Below, piece by piece: positions 1-10,330 of a stretch of 64,000 nt of DNA. The DNA comes from Adiantum capillus-veneris (taxonomy: Eukaryota > Streptophyta > Polypodiopsida > Polypodiales > Pteridaceae): NCBI GenBank assembly GCA_014529385.2, contig CM043960.1, positions 32,617,396-32,681,395 of the forward strand. Reading direction: 5' to 3'. Positions within the stretch are counted from its first letter, which is position 1, and every line of letters starts with the position of its first letter. The notes beneath the pieces were generated by a model. The model made no database searches, was not told the origin of the DNA, and saw only the letters and a list, made by a program, of their open reading frames with translations. The position numbers and the translations under genes are program-made.

Positions 1-1133
1 TTTTGTCAAGACATATCTGAAGAAAAGTCAATTGGTGAAGATCAAGAGAGGTCACCAGGGCAAGAGGATCCCTCACCCTACAAGGCTGTGGTGCCCTGTA
101 CAGTACTTCTGAAGAAAAATACAAGAAAGAGGAATATAGACTTCTCAGATGATGCAGATGTGCTAGAAAGTAGTCCCTGTGCAACTAAATGTAAAGCCAA
201 AGAGGATGTGTCTTCTCTGGAAGACCCAGCTGCAACTGATGAGAGGCTGTTTGATTTTGCAGCATCTTGTGGTGCTAGGGACAAGTTTGATCTAGTTCAT
301 TCTATGTTTAATCCAAAGTTTGACATTGAAGACCTGTTAGCTCAGCACAGTAATTTCTTGCAGTCCTACAGAGATAAGTTTGAAGTGATGGTGCAGGTAG
401 GGAGGGTTGTTCTGCCTACTATGACTCTTGTGCATTTAAATGACTGTGGTGGAAAGGGACAGGGACTGAAGAAGTATAGGGAATTACCACCTTCTTGCCG
501 ACATTCAGCCTGCCCTTTGCATCAAAAAGAATGCAAACTCATTCAAGAAGCCTTTGGATTTATGATTTACCTGAACAGCCTGTTTGGATTCCTCATGCAG
601 AATCCTGATGAGGTGTTAGAGGAGCAGTTTGCAGCACCAGATGAAGAATGCGAGGAGACAACTCATATACAAGAAGTCGAGGAGGTTGAAGACACAGTCG
701 ACCTTGAGGTTGAGGCAATTGAAGTACAAAGAAGTAAGATGCTCTCTGTGAAAACCACAGAAATCAAACTTCCATTGGATGTCAGTAACTTCACTGAGAA
801 GCATGCTCAGATGATGTTGCCTGCTGTGCCTGACTTCAGGATTGGAGACAGGACCTATATCTTCTTACATGATGTGCAAAGTGTCTTTTATTTAAGGGAG
901 GATTTCTCCCTGGCTATTATTTCCAGAGTCCAAAAGGAGAGGAGTGGATTTGTTTCAGAGGATAGTAGTGATGATGAGGCAATGGAAACATCCAGCAATC
1001 CAATGGAATGCCTTCGAAGATGCTTTGAGAAAGCTAAAAAATACAAGGAGCCACTACCTGATGAAGCCACCTTCCAAGAAATAAGACAAATCCTAAGACC
1101 ATCAACAAGTAACAAAGAAGTGGAGGATTGGTT
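1..1133 (+). CDS. Unrecognised protein gene, internal exon (5' end outside window), interrupted by Copia-A
   Basis: The reading frame is open from base 1, so the gene begins left of the window. I do not recognise the family. Visible features are a Lys/Asp/Glu-rich start, a cysteine/histidine cluster (CRHSACPLHQKEC, about 482-535) that could bind metal, a hydrophobic stretch after it, and two acidic segments (EECEE and EEVEEVED, about 640-710; SEDSSDDE, about 955-980). The frame enters the Copia-A LTR at 1134 and runs to a stop at 1374, adding about 80 element-encoded residues. If 1134-4566 plus one target-duplication copy is removed, codon TGG-TTT-AAC joins exactly to 4572 onward in the same frame, so this was one exon before the insertion. 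That it is protein coding is well supported; its function is unknown. It could be a host gene or the second gene of a DNA transposon, since it converges on a transposase-like gene. Confidence 0.6.
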
Positions 1134-1324
1134 TGAAGGGGATCGGGGAGCACCACAGACGGAGAGTGAGAGAGAGAGAGAAGGAGACACACACACGATG
1201 TGGGTGGGGAGACTCAAAAGAGTGAGCAGCCCCCTATACACTTATGCTATGTATAAGGTATACAAGTCAGTGGGCGCCCAGACTCTGGGCGGTCGGGCAA
1301 GGCACAGACGCCTATACCCCAACA
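1134..1324 (-). repeat. Copia-A 3' LTR
   Basis: 191-bp direct repeat of 4378-4566, bounded by TG...CA in element orientation. It differs from its partner by a GA dinucleotide in the short GA run and about two substitutions. The target duplication TGGTT precedes it at 1129-1133. Confidence 0.93.
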
Positions 1325-1335
1325 ACCTCCCACTT
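1325..1335 (-). other. Copia-A polypurine tract
   Basis: AAGTGGGAGGT on the minus strand, directly next to the 3' LTR, is the plus-strand primer of reverse transcription. The identical 11-mer adjoins the 3' LTR of Copia-B at 18230-18240. Confidence 0.85.
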
Positions 1336-1403
1336 AAAGGAGACTGTGCCTTTAAGCAAGGGAACCTAGTCTAAAGACTACAAAAGGTGAGAGAAAACCA
1401 CTC

Positions 1404-3257
1404 TCAACCGATGCCCACTGGCTGGCTGTGATCGTGTGCATCCGGTTGTCCTGCTCCCATGTAAGTCCATACACCACCAGACGTACCGCACACGTACTGC
1501 AAGTATGTATGCAATACTTGCATATCTCCCTCGTGCACTATGCCATCATCAGTCAACAAACGACTGACAACCCCAACTGCAAATGCTCCCACTGCAGCTG
1601 CGGTATCCGGTCTCAAGATCAACATCTCATACATGAGACCACCGAATGCCGATGCAATGCTAGCGGACCCTGCTAGCTCTACGGAGCATGCATCAACATA
1701 TATATCCCTGGCAATAGGCATCTCTGACTGACAAGGCGTGTCAGCCACATGCATCTCCTGACTGTCCGCAAAAGACCCATCAACCTGTCGTGCAACCTCA
1801 GAGCAAACCAGCTGCTCTAGGTGTCTGCTGGAAGACATATCCTGCACAACTATATCCCCATGCTCACTGTCGAGCATAGAAAGGAATGACTGCATAATTG
1901 CTGACATCTCAGCCTCCTCTGCAATCATCCACTGCAAACATGACCACTCAATCTGCTGTGACTCACTAGAGCTCTCATGCTCTAACTCCGTATGCATAGA
2001 CTCTTGCACAACGTCCTCCTGTCGTGACTCACTAGAGAAAGACCGCTCTACCTGTCTATCCTGCATAGAAGTATCTCGCACAACTGACTCTCTGCTTTGC
2101 TCAGTCACTAGCAAAGCATGCATGTCTGACTCTGTCACCTCTCTGTGTGACTGCTCAAGTCGTGCCCCAACTGTGTGCACAACGAGCTCACTACTCTGCA
2201 CTCCATGCAAAGTACCCTGCAACCCATGAGCAAAAGAGACTCGCCTGCTCTCTCGTTGTCTACCTGGCTGCATGATCACAGAGACAACACCGTCTCTCGT
2301 GTGATCCATATGCAATGGGTAACGTGTACCACTCCTGGCACCTCTCGCAATCACTAGCGAACCCAAATGCATCACAAAATCTCGCTCTCGTAGCGAAATC
2401 TGACATCCACTATCCCGTAACTGTCTGACTGAGATCAAATCCCGTCTCAGATCTGGCACATAACGCACATGACGCAGGGTAAATCTCATACCACTGGGCA
2501 AGGACAAACATACGTCTCATGTACCCTCAATGTCATACACAGCACCATCAGCCATGTGTACACAACCAAGTCTCCCACTAGAAAACGTGCTAAACCACTC
2601 ATGATGCGACGTGACATGGAATGTAGCATCTGAATCTAGTAACCAATGTGAAGACAATGTGCAATCCAATATGCAATCCGTAGACATAAGATTGTCTGAA
2701 GACAAGCTAGATGTAAATGTGACATCGTCGTCACAAGCATACTCAGTAACCACCGTACTGATCTCACTAGCATCTGTCATGCCCAAATCTGCATCACGCA
2801 TCTGTCGCCTCCGTTGTCTCAAACGCCTGAAACATCGACGCATAATGTGCCCTCTATGTCCACAATGCCAACATGTCAAGTCTCTATGCCGTCGAGACTT
2901 GCGTGTGGGATCAATCTCTCCCATGGACATAGAAGTGGGACTAGACTCCCCTGTAGACATGGATGTCGCGTACATAGCATGTAAACTCTGCCATAGAGCA
3001 TGAGTTGTAGTCTCCCTCGAGAGCTGCCAGTAAACAGACTCAACCAAATGCAAACAAATCGTAGACATGGCTAACTCATCAAGATCCTACCAATCATCAT
3101 CACGCATAGAATTGGGCTTCGCCGATAAACCACACAAGGGTTTATCCTGCCCCAAATCCGCCAATGCAACAAGCATATGTTCCTTCCAAGCAACAAAATC
3201 TACACCATCAAACTGTGTCAGACCATAACGCTGGAAGTCAAATGAAAAATCAGCCAT
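1404..3257 (-). pseudogene. Copia-A gag-protease polyprotein remnant fused to RT/RNaseH tail
   Basis: One minus-strand frame runs from ATG at 3257 to a stop at 1404, broken by TAG at 3087-3089 and TGA at 2517-2519. The start (MADFSFDFQRYGL) is a Copia gag N-terminus. A complete CX2CX4HX4C zinc knuckle (CWHCGHRGHIMRRC) lies near 2832-2873. The protease motif near 2640 reads LLDSDATFH, so the Gly of the canonical D-S-G is Asp and the enzyme is probably inactive. The next part, about 2507-2270, matches the pre-integrase end of Copia gag-pol. A low-complexity Ser/Glu/His-rich stretch follows, then a degraded RT C-terminus (FGGLMYEMLILRPDTAAAVGAFAVGVVSR, about 1525-1610, compare SLMYAMISTRPDIAFAVGVVS in Copia-B). 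The integrase and the catalytic RT region are missing. Confidence 0.85.
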
Positions 3258-4363
3258 AATGCTCTCAAAAGAGCAACCAACAATGAGTAGCAAATGTCAA
3301 CCAAATCAGCCCTAAACTGGCTCGAATCGCATCAACAAAAGTCTGCAAATATGGCTGTAAAATCTGATGCAAATTTGCACCAATAACCGTGCAAAACCTT
3401 GCACAAAATCACAAGTCAATATGACTCAATCGCGTATAAATATCTGACAAAATTTTGGCAGAGTCTCCTTTGTAACTGGAGCAAAATCTCAACAGTAAAC
3501 CTCAAAGAGACAATAATATATGCCACAATGGCCAATCCGGGAATAAACTCGACCGGAATCACCTCACAAAGTCATACATATGAGCATACCCGCTCTTGCC
3601 GGAGTACCACTCAAATAATCTCATCCATAAACAAATACACAAATCCATATATGGCATACATAAACCTCCAAGACCATGGCAACATAGCTCACTCTCGCAT
3701 GAGTGTCTCTCTGGACAAATGCATATCCAAAAACCTGTGTACACCTATGAATTTGCTGGTTGCTGCAGAAAATACTCCGTGTGTGTGAGATATACCAAAA
3801 ACAGTGTTTTTGGGACCCGAAAGTGCACAAATAAACCTGCTGCTGTACCTGCTGTAATTCAAAGCATAATTTCAGAAAATAGACATCACCATAGCGTCCG
3901 GAGAGTGCCAAAACCCTGACCTAGACTCCTGGATCATGTAGATCTGACTCTGTATGACGGAGCTACGCAAAAAACTGTGTTTTAGAGCCCGAAAATGGCA
4001 AAACAGGCAGCACACAGTCTTGAACCCGCTCCTACTCCACTCTGCGTGATGCAATGTCCTCTTAATGCAAGCTCCAACGCAAGAGCTCTGCCACAACAGC
4101 ATCCAAGCACTCAAATGTCAAGCTCTCCTCCGCCGAGCACTTCTCTAACGAGCTCCACTGAGCTCAAAAGCTCCTCTCACCAAGGAAGCCGCAACCGCCT
4201 CCTCGACCAAGCTTGACCACACCAAGCTCCTAAGCTCCAAAGACAATGCTCCTCAAGCTAAAATCGCTCTCAGTGAAACTCCGCGATCGAACTCCACCGT
4301 CGAGAGCAAGCGAGCTATCACCTCGAAGCTCTCAAAGCCGTCGTGCTCTCCGCGGTCACCATA
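3258..4363 (-). other. Copia-A 5' leader, non-coding
   Basis: About 1.1 kb between the primer site and gag ATG. No convincing ORF is seen. It is A/C-rich on the plus strand, with many GAGCTC-like hexamers at about 4080-4320. The leader is long for so short an element and may hold packaging signals used in trans. Confidence 0.6.
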
Positions 4364-4375
4364 GCTCTGATACCA
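4364..4375 (-). other. Copia-A primer binding site (tRNA-iMet)
   Basis: TGGTATCAGAGC on the minus strand, two bases inside the 5' LTR, complementary to the 3' end of plant initiator tRNA-Met. Confidence 0.92.
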
Positions 4376-4377
4376 AT

Positions 4378-4566
4378 TGAAGGGGATCGGGGAGCACCAC
4401 AGACGGAGAGTGAGAGAGAGAGAAGGAGACACACACACGATGTGGGTGGAGAGACTCAAAAGAGTGAGCAGCCCCCTATACACTTATGCTATGTATAAGG
4501 TATACAAGTCAGTGGGCGCCCAGACTCTGGGCGGCCGGGCAAGGCACAGACGCCTATACCCCAACA
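4378..4566 (-). repeat. Copia-A 5' LTR
   Basis: 189-bp direct repeat of 1134-1324, followed by the target duplication TGGTT at 4567-4571. It should contain the promoter of the element. Confidence 0.93.
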
Positions 4567-4571
4567 TGGTT

Positions 4572-4650
4572 TAACCATTCAGGTCAGGGGTCAACTACAT
4601 CTGTAGACCTGTGGCAAGAAAACCTCTTTCTGCAGGATGAGAGCTTCATG
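4572..4650 (+). CDS. Continuation of the exon split by Copia-A
   Basis: After precise removal of Copia-A the frame continues from WF into NHSGQGSTTSVDLWQENLF... and ends at ...DESFM just before GTAACT at 4651. Codon phase is kept across the insertion, which confirms that 1-1133 and this segment were one exon. Confidence 0.65.
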
Positions 4651-4652
4651 GT

Positions 4653-4735
<83 letters not shown>

Positions 4736-4761
4736 TGTCACTTCTGACATGGTATGTGCAG
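4651..4761 (+). other. Intron composed mostly of (CT)n
   Basis: It starts GTAA and ends ATGGTATGTGCAG, so it fits the GT-AG rule. About 78 of 111 bp (4655-4732) are pure CT. The length is a multiple of three and has no stop in the flanking frame, so retention would insert 37 residues, mostly Leu-Ser repeats. I infer the splice sites from consensus and the change of protein character. Confidence 0.6.
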
Positions 4762-5148
4762 TCTTGGATTGCTGACAAGGATGACTTCCTTCGGCGCCGG
4801 ACTCGAGAGTATCGAGGAAGGGATGCGGCCCTAGCGCAGTACCTTTCAAAGCTTTGCGAGTCGCCGATAGTAGTTTTTCACAATTCCATGTCACAAGAGG
4901 GTTCAATAGCAACTTACACATTCAAGACACTATCACGCTTCTTAGGTGGACCGGTGCTGCCCAAAAGTGCAGATAAAGTCATTCTTGTGGACAAAGTGTT
5001 TGCTAGAGATTGTTTTGGTTACTGCCCGGGCTATACGGGTGGTCGGGCAGCGTATTACTACACCTACACAGCAATGGCACTAGCTCTTGGTAGACAAAAC
5101 CCAGATGAACTTTTAGAGTATGGCAAACATCTCATGTTACAAGGGTGA
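4762..5148 (+). CDS. Last exon of the unrecognised gene
   Basis: 128 codons open to TGA at 5146-5148, beginning SWIADKDDFLRRR and ending YGKHLMLQG. It has no low complexity and reads as a folded domain. There are two cysteines in CFGYCPGY and a Tyr-rich helix-like stretch (AAYYYTYTAMALALG). The phase matches the previous exon. The segment SPIVVFHNSMSQEGSIATYTF loosely suggests an exonuclease/RNase-H-like strand, but I cannot name the fold. The stop faces the 3' end of the minus-strand gene at 5638, so the two genes converge. Confidence 0.6.
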   Translation, partial: SWIADKDDFLRRRTREYRGRDAALAQYLSKLCESPIVVFHNSMSQEGSIATYTFKTLSRFLGGPVLPKSADKVILVDKVFARDCFGYCPGYTGGRAAYYYTYTAMALALGRQNPDELLEYGKHLMLQG

Positions 5149-5637
5149 CGTGCCAAAAAACAAAATTGAACCTTCAAAATCTTGATACACTTCAAGTAGC
5201 AATTGTATAAGATCATGTATTACATAAATTTTGTACAATGTCATCCACTCAGAGTATCTTTCTCCACTTGTGATTCACATACACCATTGTCTCTCTCCAC
5301 CTTCGTTGACTTTCACGAGCTCTGGAGTTGTTGTATGCCATTGATCTTTTAACTTTTTGTTGTTGTAAATGTCTGATGGCTTGTGCTGTTGCTGAATTTG
5401 CCAAGACTTCTTTTGCCTGCATTCAATGAATGATTCTACGATAGAACCATTCAAATAGTTCTCTCAAACTGTTAGCCTTGATTCGAGAGCCACCATGTCG
5501 TGTGTGCCTGAAATAAGCATTTCTCGCCATGTAATGAGACTTTTCCATCCCTTGGGTATTCCATATTGCTGGGTTCCCATACTTTTGTATAAAATATGGT
5601 AAATGATTGAAGATGATGTGTTGGATATGAAAACAGA
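5149..5637. other. Intergenic between convergent genes
   Basis: About 490 bp between two facing stop codons. It should contain both 3' UTRs. AT-rich runs are present but I see no ORF, repeat or clear polyadenylation motif worth separate annotation. Confidence 0.5.
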
Positions 5638-8099
5638 TTAGTTAGAATGTTTTACAGTCACATATTTGCACATAAGAGAGAAAGAAATACATGATAATAC
5701 CATGTAGTGAGTAATCTGGGTGTCTGTCCATGCTGTCTTGAATGATTGTTTCAGAAGGTTGAGATTTTCCTTGAACTTGTTCATATCACCTTGTGACCAG
5801 TCATCTTTGTCGCACATCAAAAATAGGATGTCTATTGATCGCCAAACCTCAGCCTTCGCGTTACGAGTAGTTGGTTCGTGGTCTTTGACTGCAATATGTA
5901 GCTTTTTCCAGCTCTGATACTCTACCTTGCTAACATAAGATGTGTTATATATTTTTCCATGTTTTGTTAGCTTCGGATCTCTTGTACCTTGGGGCTTAGA
6001 TAAAAACCTCCGTGCCTTCACCCCACCGATGGATGGTTTGCATGGGACATCCTTCTCAGCAGCTGATCTCTTTTCATCCCGCTGGATTTTCACATTGCCA
6101 CCATGAAGCCCCATATCCGACAGTACCATTTCTAAGCACTGCAGGGCTACTTGTCGTTCTGCGGAGTTCTTAATCTTCCAAGCAAACCCGATGTATAAGT
6201 AGACCAATTTCTCCACAATTCTACAAAGGGCATGCATTGTACAAATGTGGACATTCACAAGTGGTATTTTCAAAACCGGTCGAAAAGCAGGATCCTCAAT
6301 GTGACGTGTTGGAGCTTTTCTCCACCACTTTGGGTCCATGACCTTTGCAGGCTCCATGCAGAACAAACACGGCGACTTTGCCATTGCACTCATTCCACAA
6401 TTATACATGCACTTTAATGTTTTGAGGTCACCTGCAAGATGCCACTGAACTTGAAAGTCTCCCCTTCCATCTAGACGTAGTACCTCTCCTTGGTTAGTTT
6501 GTCGATCAATCACCTCCGGAATATTAGTTCGATGGAACACCCAATATAGAATCTCATGATCTTCTTTCTTTACCTGCAACACAAAATAAATGAGACTTAA
6601 GTAGATGTGAACATTTGAGCTTACCTGAGAATCTCGCTTACCTCAAACGCACCAAGCCACCATATGTTAGATTCTGATTGAACACTAAAATATAAAGGAT
6701 CATCACTGGGACACTTTGAGAGGGCTCTATTCATTAAAGTAATAGTAACACGCTCAAGCTTTTTCTCTATAACAAGCTCACACTCATCCAGTTTTAACAC
6801 AAAATGTAATACCCCACGTGACTCTTCAAATGTGATGTTGTAAAACTCCACCATTCTCTTCTGTAATATCCGCAGGTCCATAAAAATATTGTTGAACTCA
6901 TCATATGCCATGTTTGTTCCATGGCCACTGTAAGTTGCTTTAATATGAAAGGGCTGTCCAAGATAGTCTCTCTGTGCCTCGTTAAGCTGAAGCCTCTCTT
7001 TCCAAACACTTGAGGCTGATGGTAGAAGTTTGGATTTTATACCCTTCCTAACAAAGATGGATGAGACAGACTTTTGGATAGCCAAATATCCTCTTTTGCT
7101 TACACCAAGTGAATCAAGTGTGCCTTGTATCTCTTTTGCAGGCACTGAGTTCTCTGAAATAAAGCGGTCCACTACATTTCGTTGTAGGACCTTAAACTTC
7201 TTGTCATGTACTATATCTGCTGCCAGGCTTCTACTTATAAGTGGTTTCAATCTCTTTCCTATATTGGCTTTGGGGTCAATGTTTTCCTTGTCAGGATAGA
7301 TTGAATCTCTACATGAAGACAATGCATAAGTAAATAACAGAAAATTTGCTTCACTAACACTATTTAGGCACATGAAAACAATGCATAACAAGAAAAAACA
7401 AAAAAATTACTTAACTAAGACAATGTAGCCAACCAAGAAGCATCACCTTAATGCTCGGATTCTTTTCTTGAGACCTCCTGATGCAACCTGCAATGTTTCA
7501 AGATTGCGCAATTTCTTCTTTCGGATACGACCACCCAAGATGGTGTCCTTCATTTGACAACTTCGCACCTTTCCTTTCTGTTCTTGTACCTCTATTTTAT
7601 GTTGCAAAATGGTAACCTGATCTGTAGAATGTAAATGTGAAAGGCTAACAATCTCACATTGTTGAGCTTGGAGAATGCTCTTGTAAGTTTCAGCTTCTCT
7701 TGTAAGAGATTTACAATAACCCAGAAGGCCCTTTTCTCCATCACCAGCAAAGGTCAATAAGCTTGTAGGATTGACAAACGGTGGAGACGCATTAGTCATT
7801 GGATTCTTAGGGTAGAGAGAGCCTCTCGTCCAGATATCTATGTGTTTAGCTCCCTGAGCTCTGAGCGTGTCTATGGAAGCGGGAGGTATATGTGTGTTTG
7901 TTTTACTGCGCTTAATCAATGGTTGGTACTCATTGTCCAAATCAATGTGAAGGTGATATTTGGCTCGTTTCTGGGTAACATTTGTGGCATTTGAGGAGTG
8001 CGCCATTAGCCAAATGTGCAGGTTTAATGGAAAGTGAATAGCGGCTGCGCCTTCGTCCCTCCATGTTAGCCTCATTCCCTCCATATTGACGAGGTTCAT
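5638..8099 (-). CDS. DDE-type transposase-like protein, three exons, intact frame
   Basis: Exons on the minus strand: about 8099-7444, about 7310-6642, and 6573-5638. The junctions are TTAAG|GTGATG...ATGTAG|AGATTC and GAG|GTAAGC...TTGCAG|GTAAAG. They join in phase to give about 760 residues with no stop. More exons may lie upstream of the chosen Met. The N-terminal third is basic with heptad-like helices (coiled coil, about residues 150-215). Later come LKLDECELVIEKKL (first acidic residue in an RNase-H-like strand), WHLAGDLKTLKCMYN (second Asp), a CxxC pair in PCLFCMEP, and IHTMHALCRIVEKLV-type helices (HICTMHALCRIVEKLV). From memory, GDLK...CxxC...LHxxxRIxE proteins recur as multicopy, poorly classified transposon ORFs in several eukaryotes. 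A domesticated host gene is the alternative. Transposase family is likely; the exact superfamily is unknown. Confidence 0.6.
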
Positions 8100-8339
8100 T
8101 CAATGCAACTGAAAAGAGGATTATCCCTCAATCACTACGAACAAATGTTCAGAAGAGTAAGGAATCTACTTAAAGTACACTTTTTGAACTTTTACTATGA
8201 AAGACCCAGCTCTTTTATTTGCCATTTTTTCTAGAGAGAGAGTGCAAAAAATACATTTTCTTAGAAGGCCCTCCAAATGACCTCCGAAATTTCCTAATGT
8301 GTTAGGTTCTACATTCTTGAAAAAACCAGTGCTTCACCC

Positions 8340-8342
<3 letters not shown>

Positions 8343-8395
<53 letters not shown>
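8343..8395. repeat. (GA)n microsatellite
   Basis: About 26 uninterrupted AG units. It is one of the few purine-rich tracts on the plus strand. Confidence 0.97.
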
Positions 8396-8397
<2 letters not shown>

Positions 8398-8558
8398 TTT
8401 TGGATGCATAGAAGGCTTGTTTGCTCGAAGATTTCTCAAGCTCAAAAAAGAAGTAGTATAGATATCAAAGTATTAAATTTGAGGGCTGGAGTTTTTTTAT
8501 GGACTTCAAAAGGAAAAGTAGAGTAACCCTTTAAGTGACACATGGATGTCTCTAGGAC

Positions 8559-8561
<3 letters not shown>

Positions 8562-8620
<59 letters not shown>
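8562..8620. repeat. (CT)n microsatellite
   Basis: About 29 uninterrupted CT units followed by a short CA run. Confidence 0.97.
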
Positions 8621-8621
<1 letters not shown>

Positions 8622-8989
8622 GCACACACACACCATTTGCCCCATGCAAGGGTGTAACAAATTTTCAATAGGTGTGCTCGGGGTGGTGAGAGAGTGATCG
8701 TGGATGTAGTGGGTATTCAACTTTTCTATGTCTATCATGCACTTCTGTTTTGGGGCTATTTGAGATTCCCAATGTTTGCAATAATCTAGGTTTAGTGTAT
8801 CTTTGCCACTAAAATTGTAAATTTTTTACTAGATTTGAAGCTTGCCAATGAAGAAATTTGACAAAATTTTGCAAGTTACAATTCTTCAAATTTCAACCTA
8901 AGATTCAAAAGCGTTTTATTGTGCAATTTTTTATTTTAAGATTTTTTCGATTATAGAAAATAATTTTGACAGGTCCTATTCAAGAAACT

Positions 8990-8994
<5 letters not shown>

Positions 8995-9074
<80 letters not shown>

Positions 9075-9080
9075 TGTGTG
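8995..9080. repeat. Compound (CT)n(GT)n microsatellite
   Basis: About 31 CT units followed directly by about 11 TG units. Confidence 0.97.
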
Positions 9081-9678
9081 CACGCTCATGTTGTCCCACA
9101 TAAGGTGTAGGTAGCGCCAATCGACTCTGAGATCAGTCGACTCTGACCCTTTGTGCAAAGCTACAATATGCAATGTGCAGAGTCTCGGGGCTAGAAGGAA
9201 AAGTATACATGAAGGTGTGCGAGATTTTAGCTCAACATTATACAATGAGTGAAATCTTTGAAAGTTCTATATTTTTTGAAGCTCAAGTATAAATTTCAAG
9301 GCTAGGAAGGAAAAGGGAGTTCTTTATGCTCCGCACAATCTAGCCCGGGCACATCTCAATGGGATCGACATTGGGGGTCATTCGGACTGTCAAGTAAATC
9401 CAGGGCGAAAAAGTAAATTCAGTCCGGTAAGTAAATTTGAGCTAGTCAAGATTGTTTTGCACCTTGCACATCAAAGCCACGACCTACCCTATTCAAGGCA
9501 TGGGCTCTAACCACCACGCTCACATGTTTTTGTTGAAAATCATGATACTCCTATGCATTACATTGTAAGTGCAGACTGCTTTGTAAATTTGGGTGTCGAT
9601 CGCATGGTCTACAATGCATGTGTGTCATGATCTGTCACTTCCACCCTTGATCCTATTTAACAACGCCCATTCCATATA

Positions 9679-9815
9679 GTGCTCAGTGTTCTTTATGGCT
9701 TTCAAAATGAGAAGTAGAGCCACCCTTTACAAAAACAAAAGTAATCACTCTTCAAAATTGAAGGCTATAGTGAAACTCCATGGCCTTGATAAAGAGTTTA
9801 AATAATATAAACTAG
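9679..9815. repeat. Dispersed AT-rich repeat, copy 1
   Basis: This block (GTAGAGCCACCCTTTACA... to ...GAGTTTAAATAATATAAA) recurs at about 11968-12066 and 12558-12700 with a few substitutions. After 9810 this copy continues into GC-rich sequence (GCGCGTTGCCGCGGC) absent from the others, so its right edge may be an element boundary. Confidence 0.75.
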
Positions 9816-10268
9816 TATGTGACTTGCGCGTTGCCGCGGCTACACGTGCGTCAATTGAAGCAACCATTGTTCTCCTTCCCTTCACAGGGAGGGAAAATGT
9901 GGACAAATGCCTATGATTCTCCTGTGAGATTTTATAGCTCTTTAATACACTTATGCATCAACCACCGCTATAACTACTTTCTAGATGGCAATGTATGACA
10001 ACACACAAGGTCTAAGTGCCCTCCACATTCACATCAACCAAGCACAAATCTATCTTTTGGATCAACAATATGTCTACCTTTTCGAGTGTAAAATCAAACG
10101 ACTAATGAAGTGTAGTTACTTTCCACATTCTTGTGAATTGAGAGCATGACTACTTGTTGCCAACAATGTTTGGATTGGATAAGGTTTGCCTAAACTTAAT
10201 AGCTGAGAGTAAATATTAGTCGGTCTCAAGATTAACAGGTCTCAAATCACGTCAGTAGGAAGAAAAAC

Positions 10269-10270
<2 letters not shown>

Positions 10271-10328
<58 letters not shown>
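10271..10328. repeat. (CT)n microsatellite
   Basis: About 29 CT units, uninterrupted. Confidence 0.97.

Positions 10329-10330
<2 letters not shown>

Larger units (their letters stand above)
1134..4566 (-). mobile_element. Copia-A: internally deleted Ty1/Copia retrotransposon
   Basis: This is a complete insertion of 3,433 bp read on the minus strand. Both LTRs (191 and 189 bp) start TGTTGGGGTATAGGCG and end CCCCTTCA in element orientation. The 5-bp duplication TGGTT lies at 1129-1133 and 4567-4571. A primer site for initiator tRNA-Met and a polypurine tract sit in the expected places. The LTRs differ by about two substitutions and one 2-bp indel, roughly 1%, so the insertion is recent. The coding part holds gag, a protease remnant and a C-terminal RT/RNaseH scrap; integrase and the RT core are absent. 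It must have been moved by enzymes from another copy. Its LTR ends, primer site and polypurine tract match those of Copia-B, which points to one clade. Confidence 0.93.
8100..9678. other. Non-genic, microsatellite-bearing spacer
   Basis: AT-rich sequence with three dinucleotide tracts and short scraps of the dispersed repeat also present at 9679 onward. No ORF can be defended; the frames here are microsatellite translations. Confidence 0.55.
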
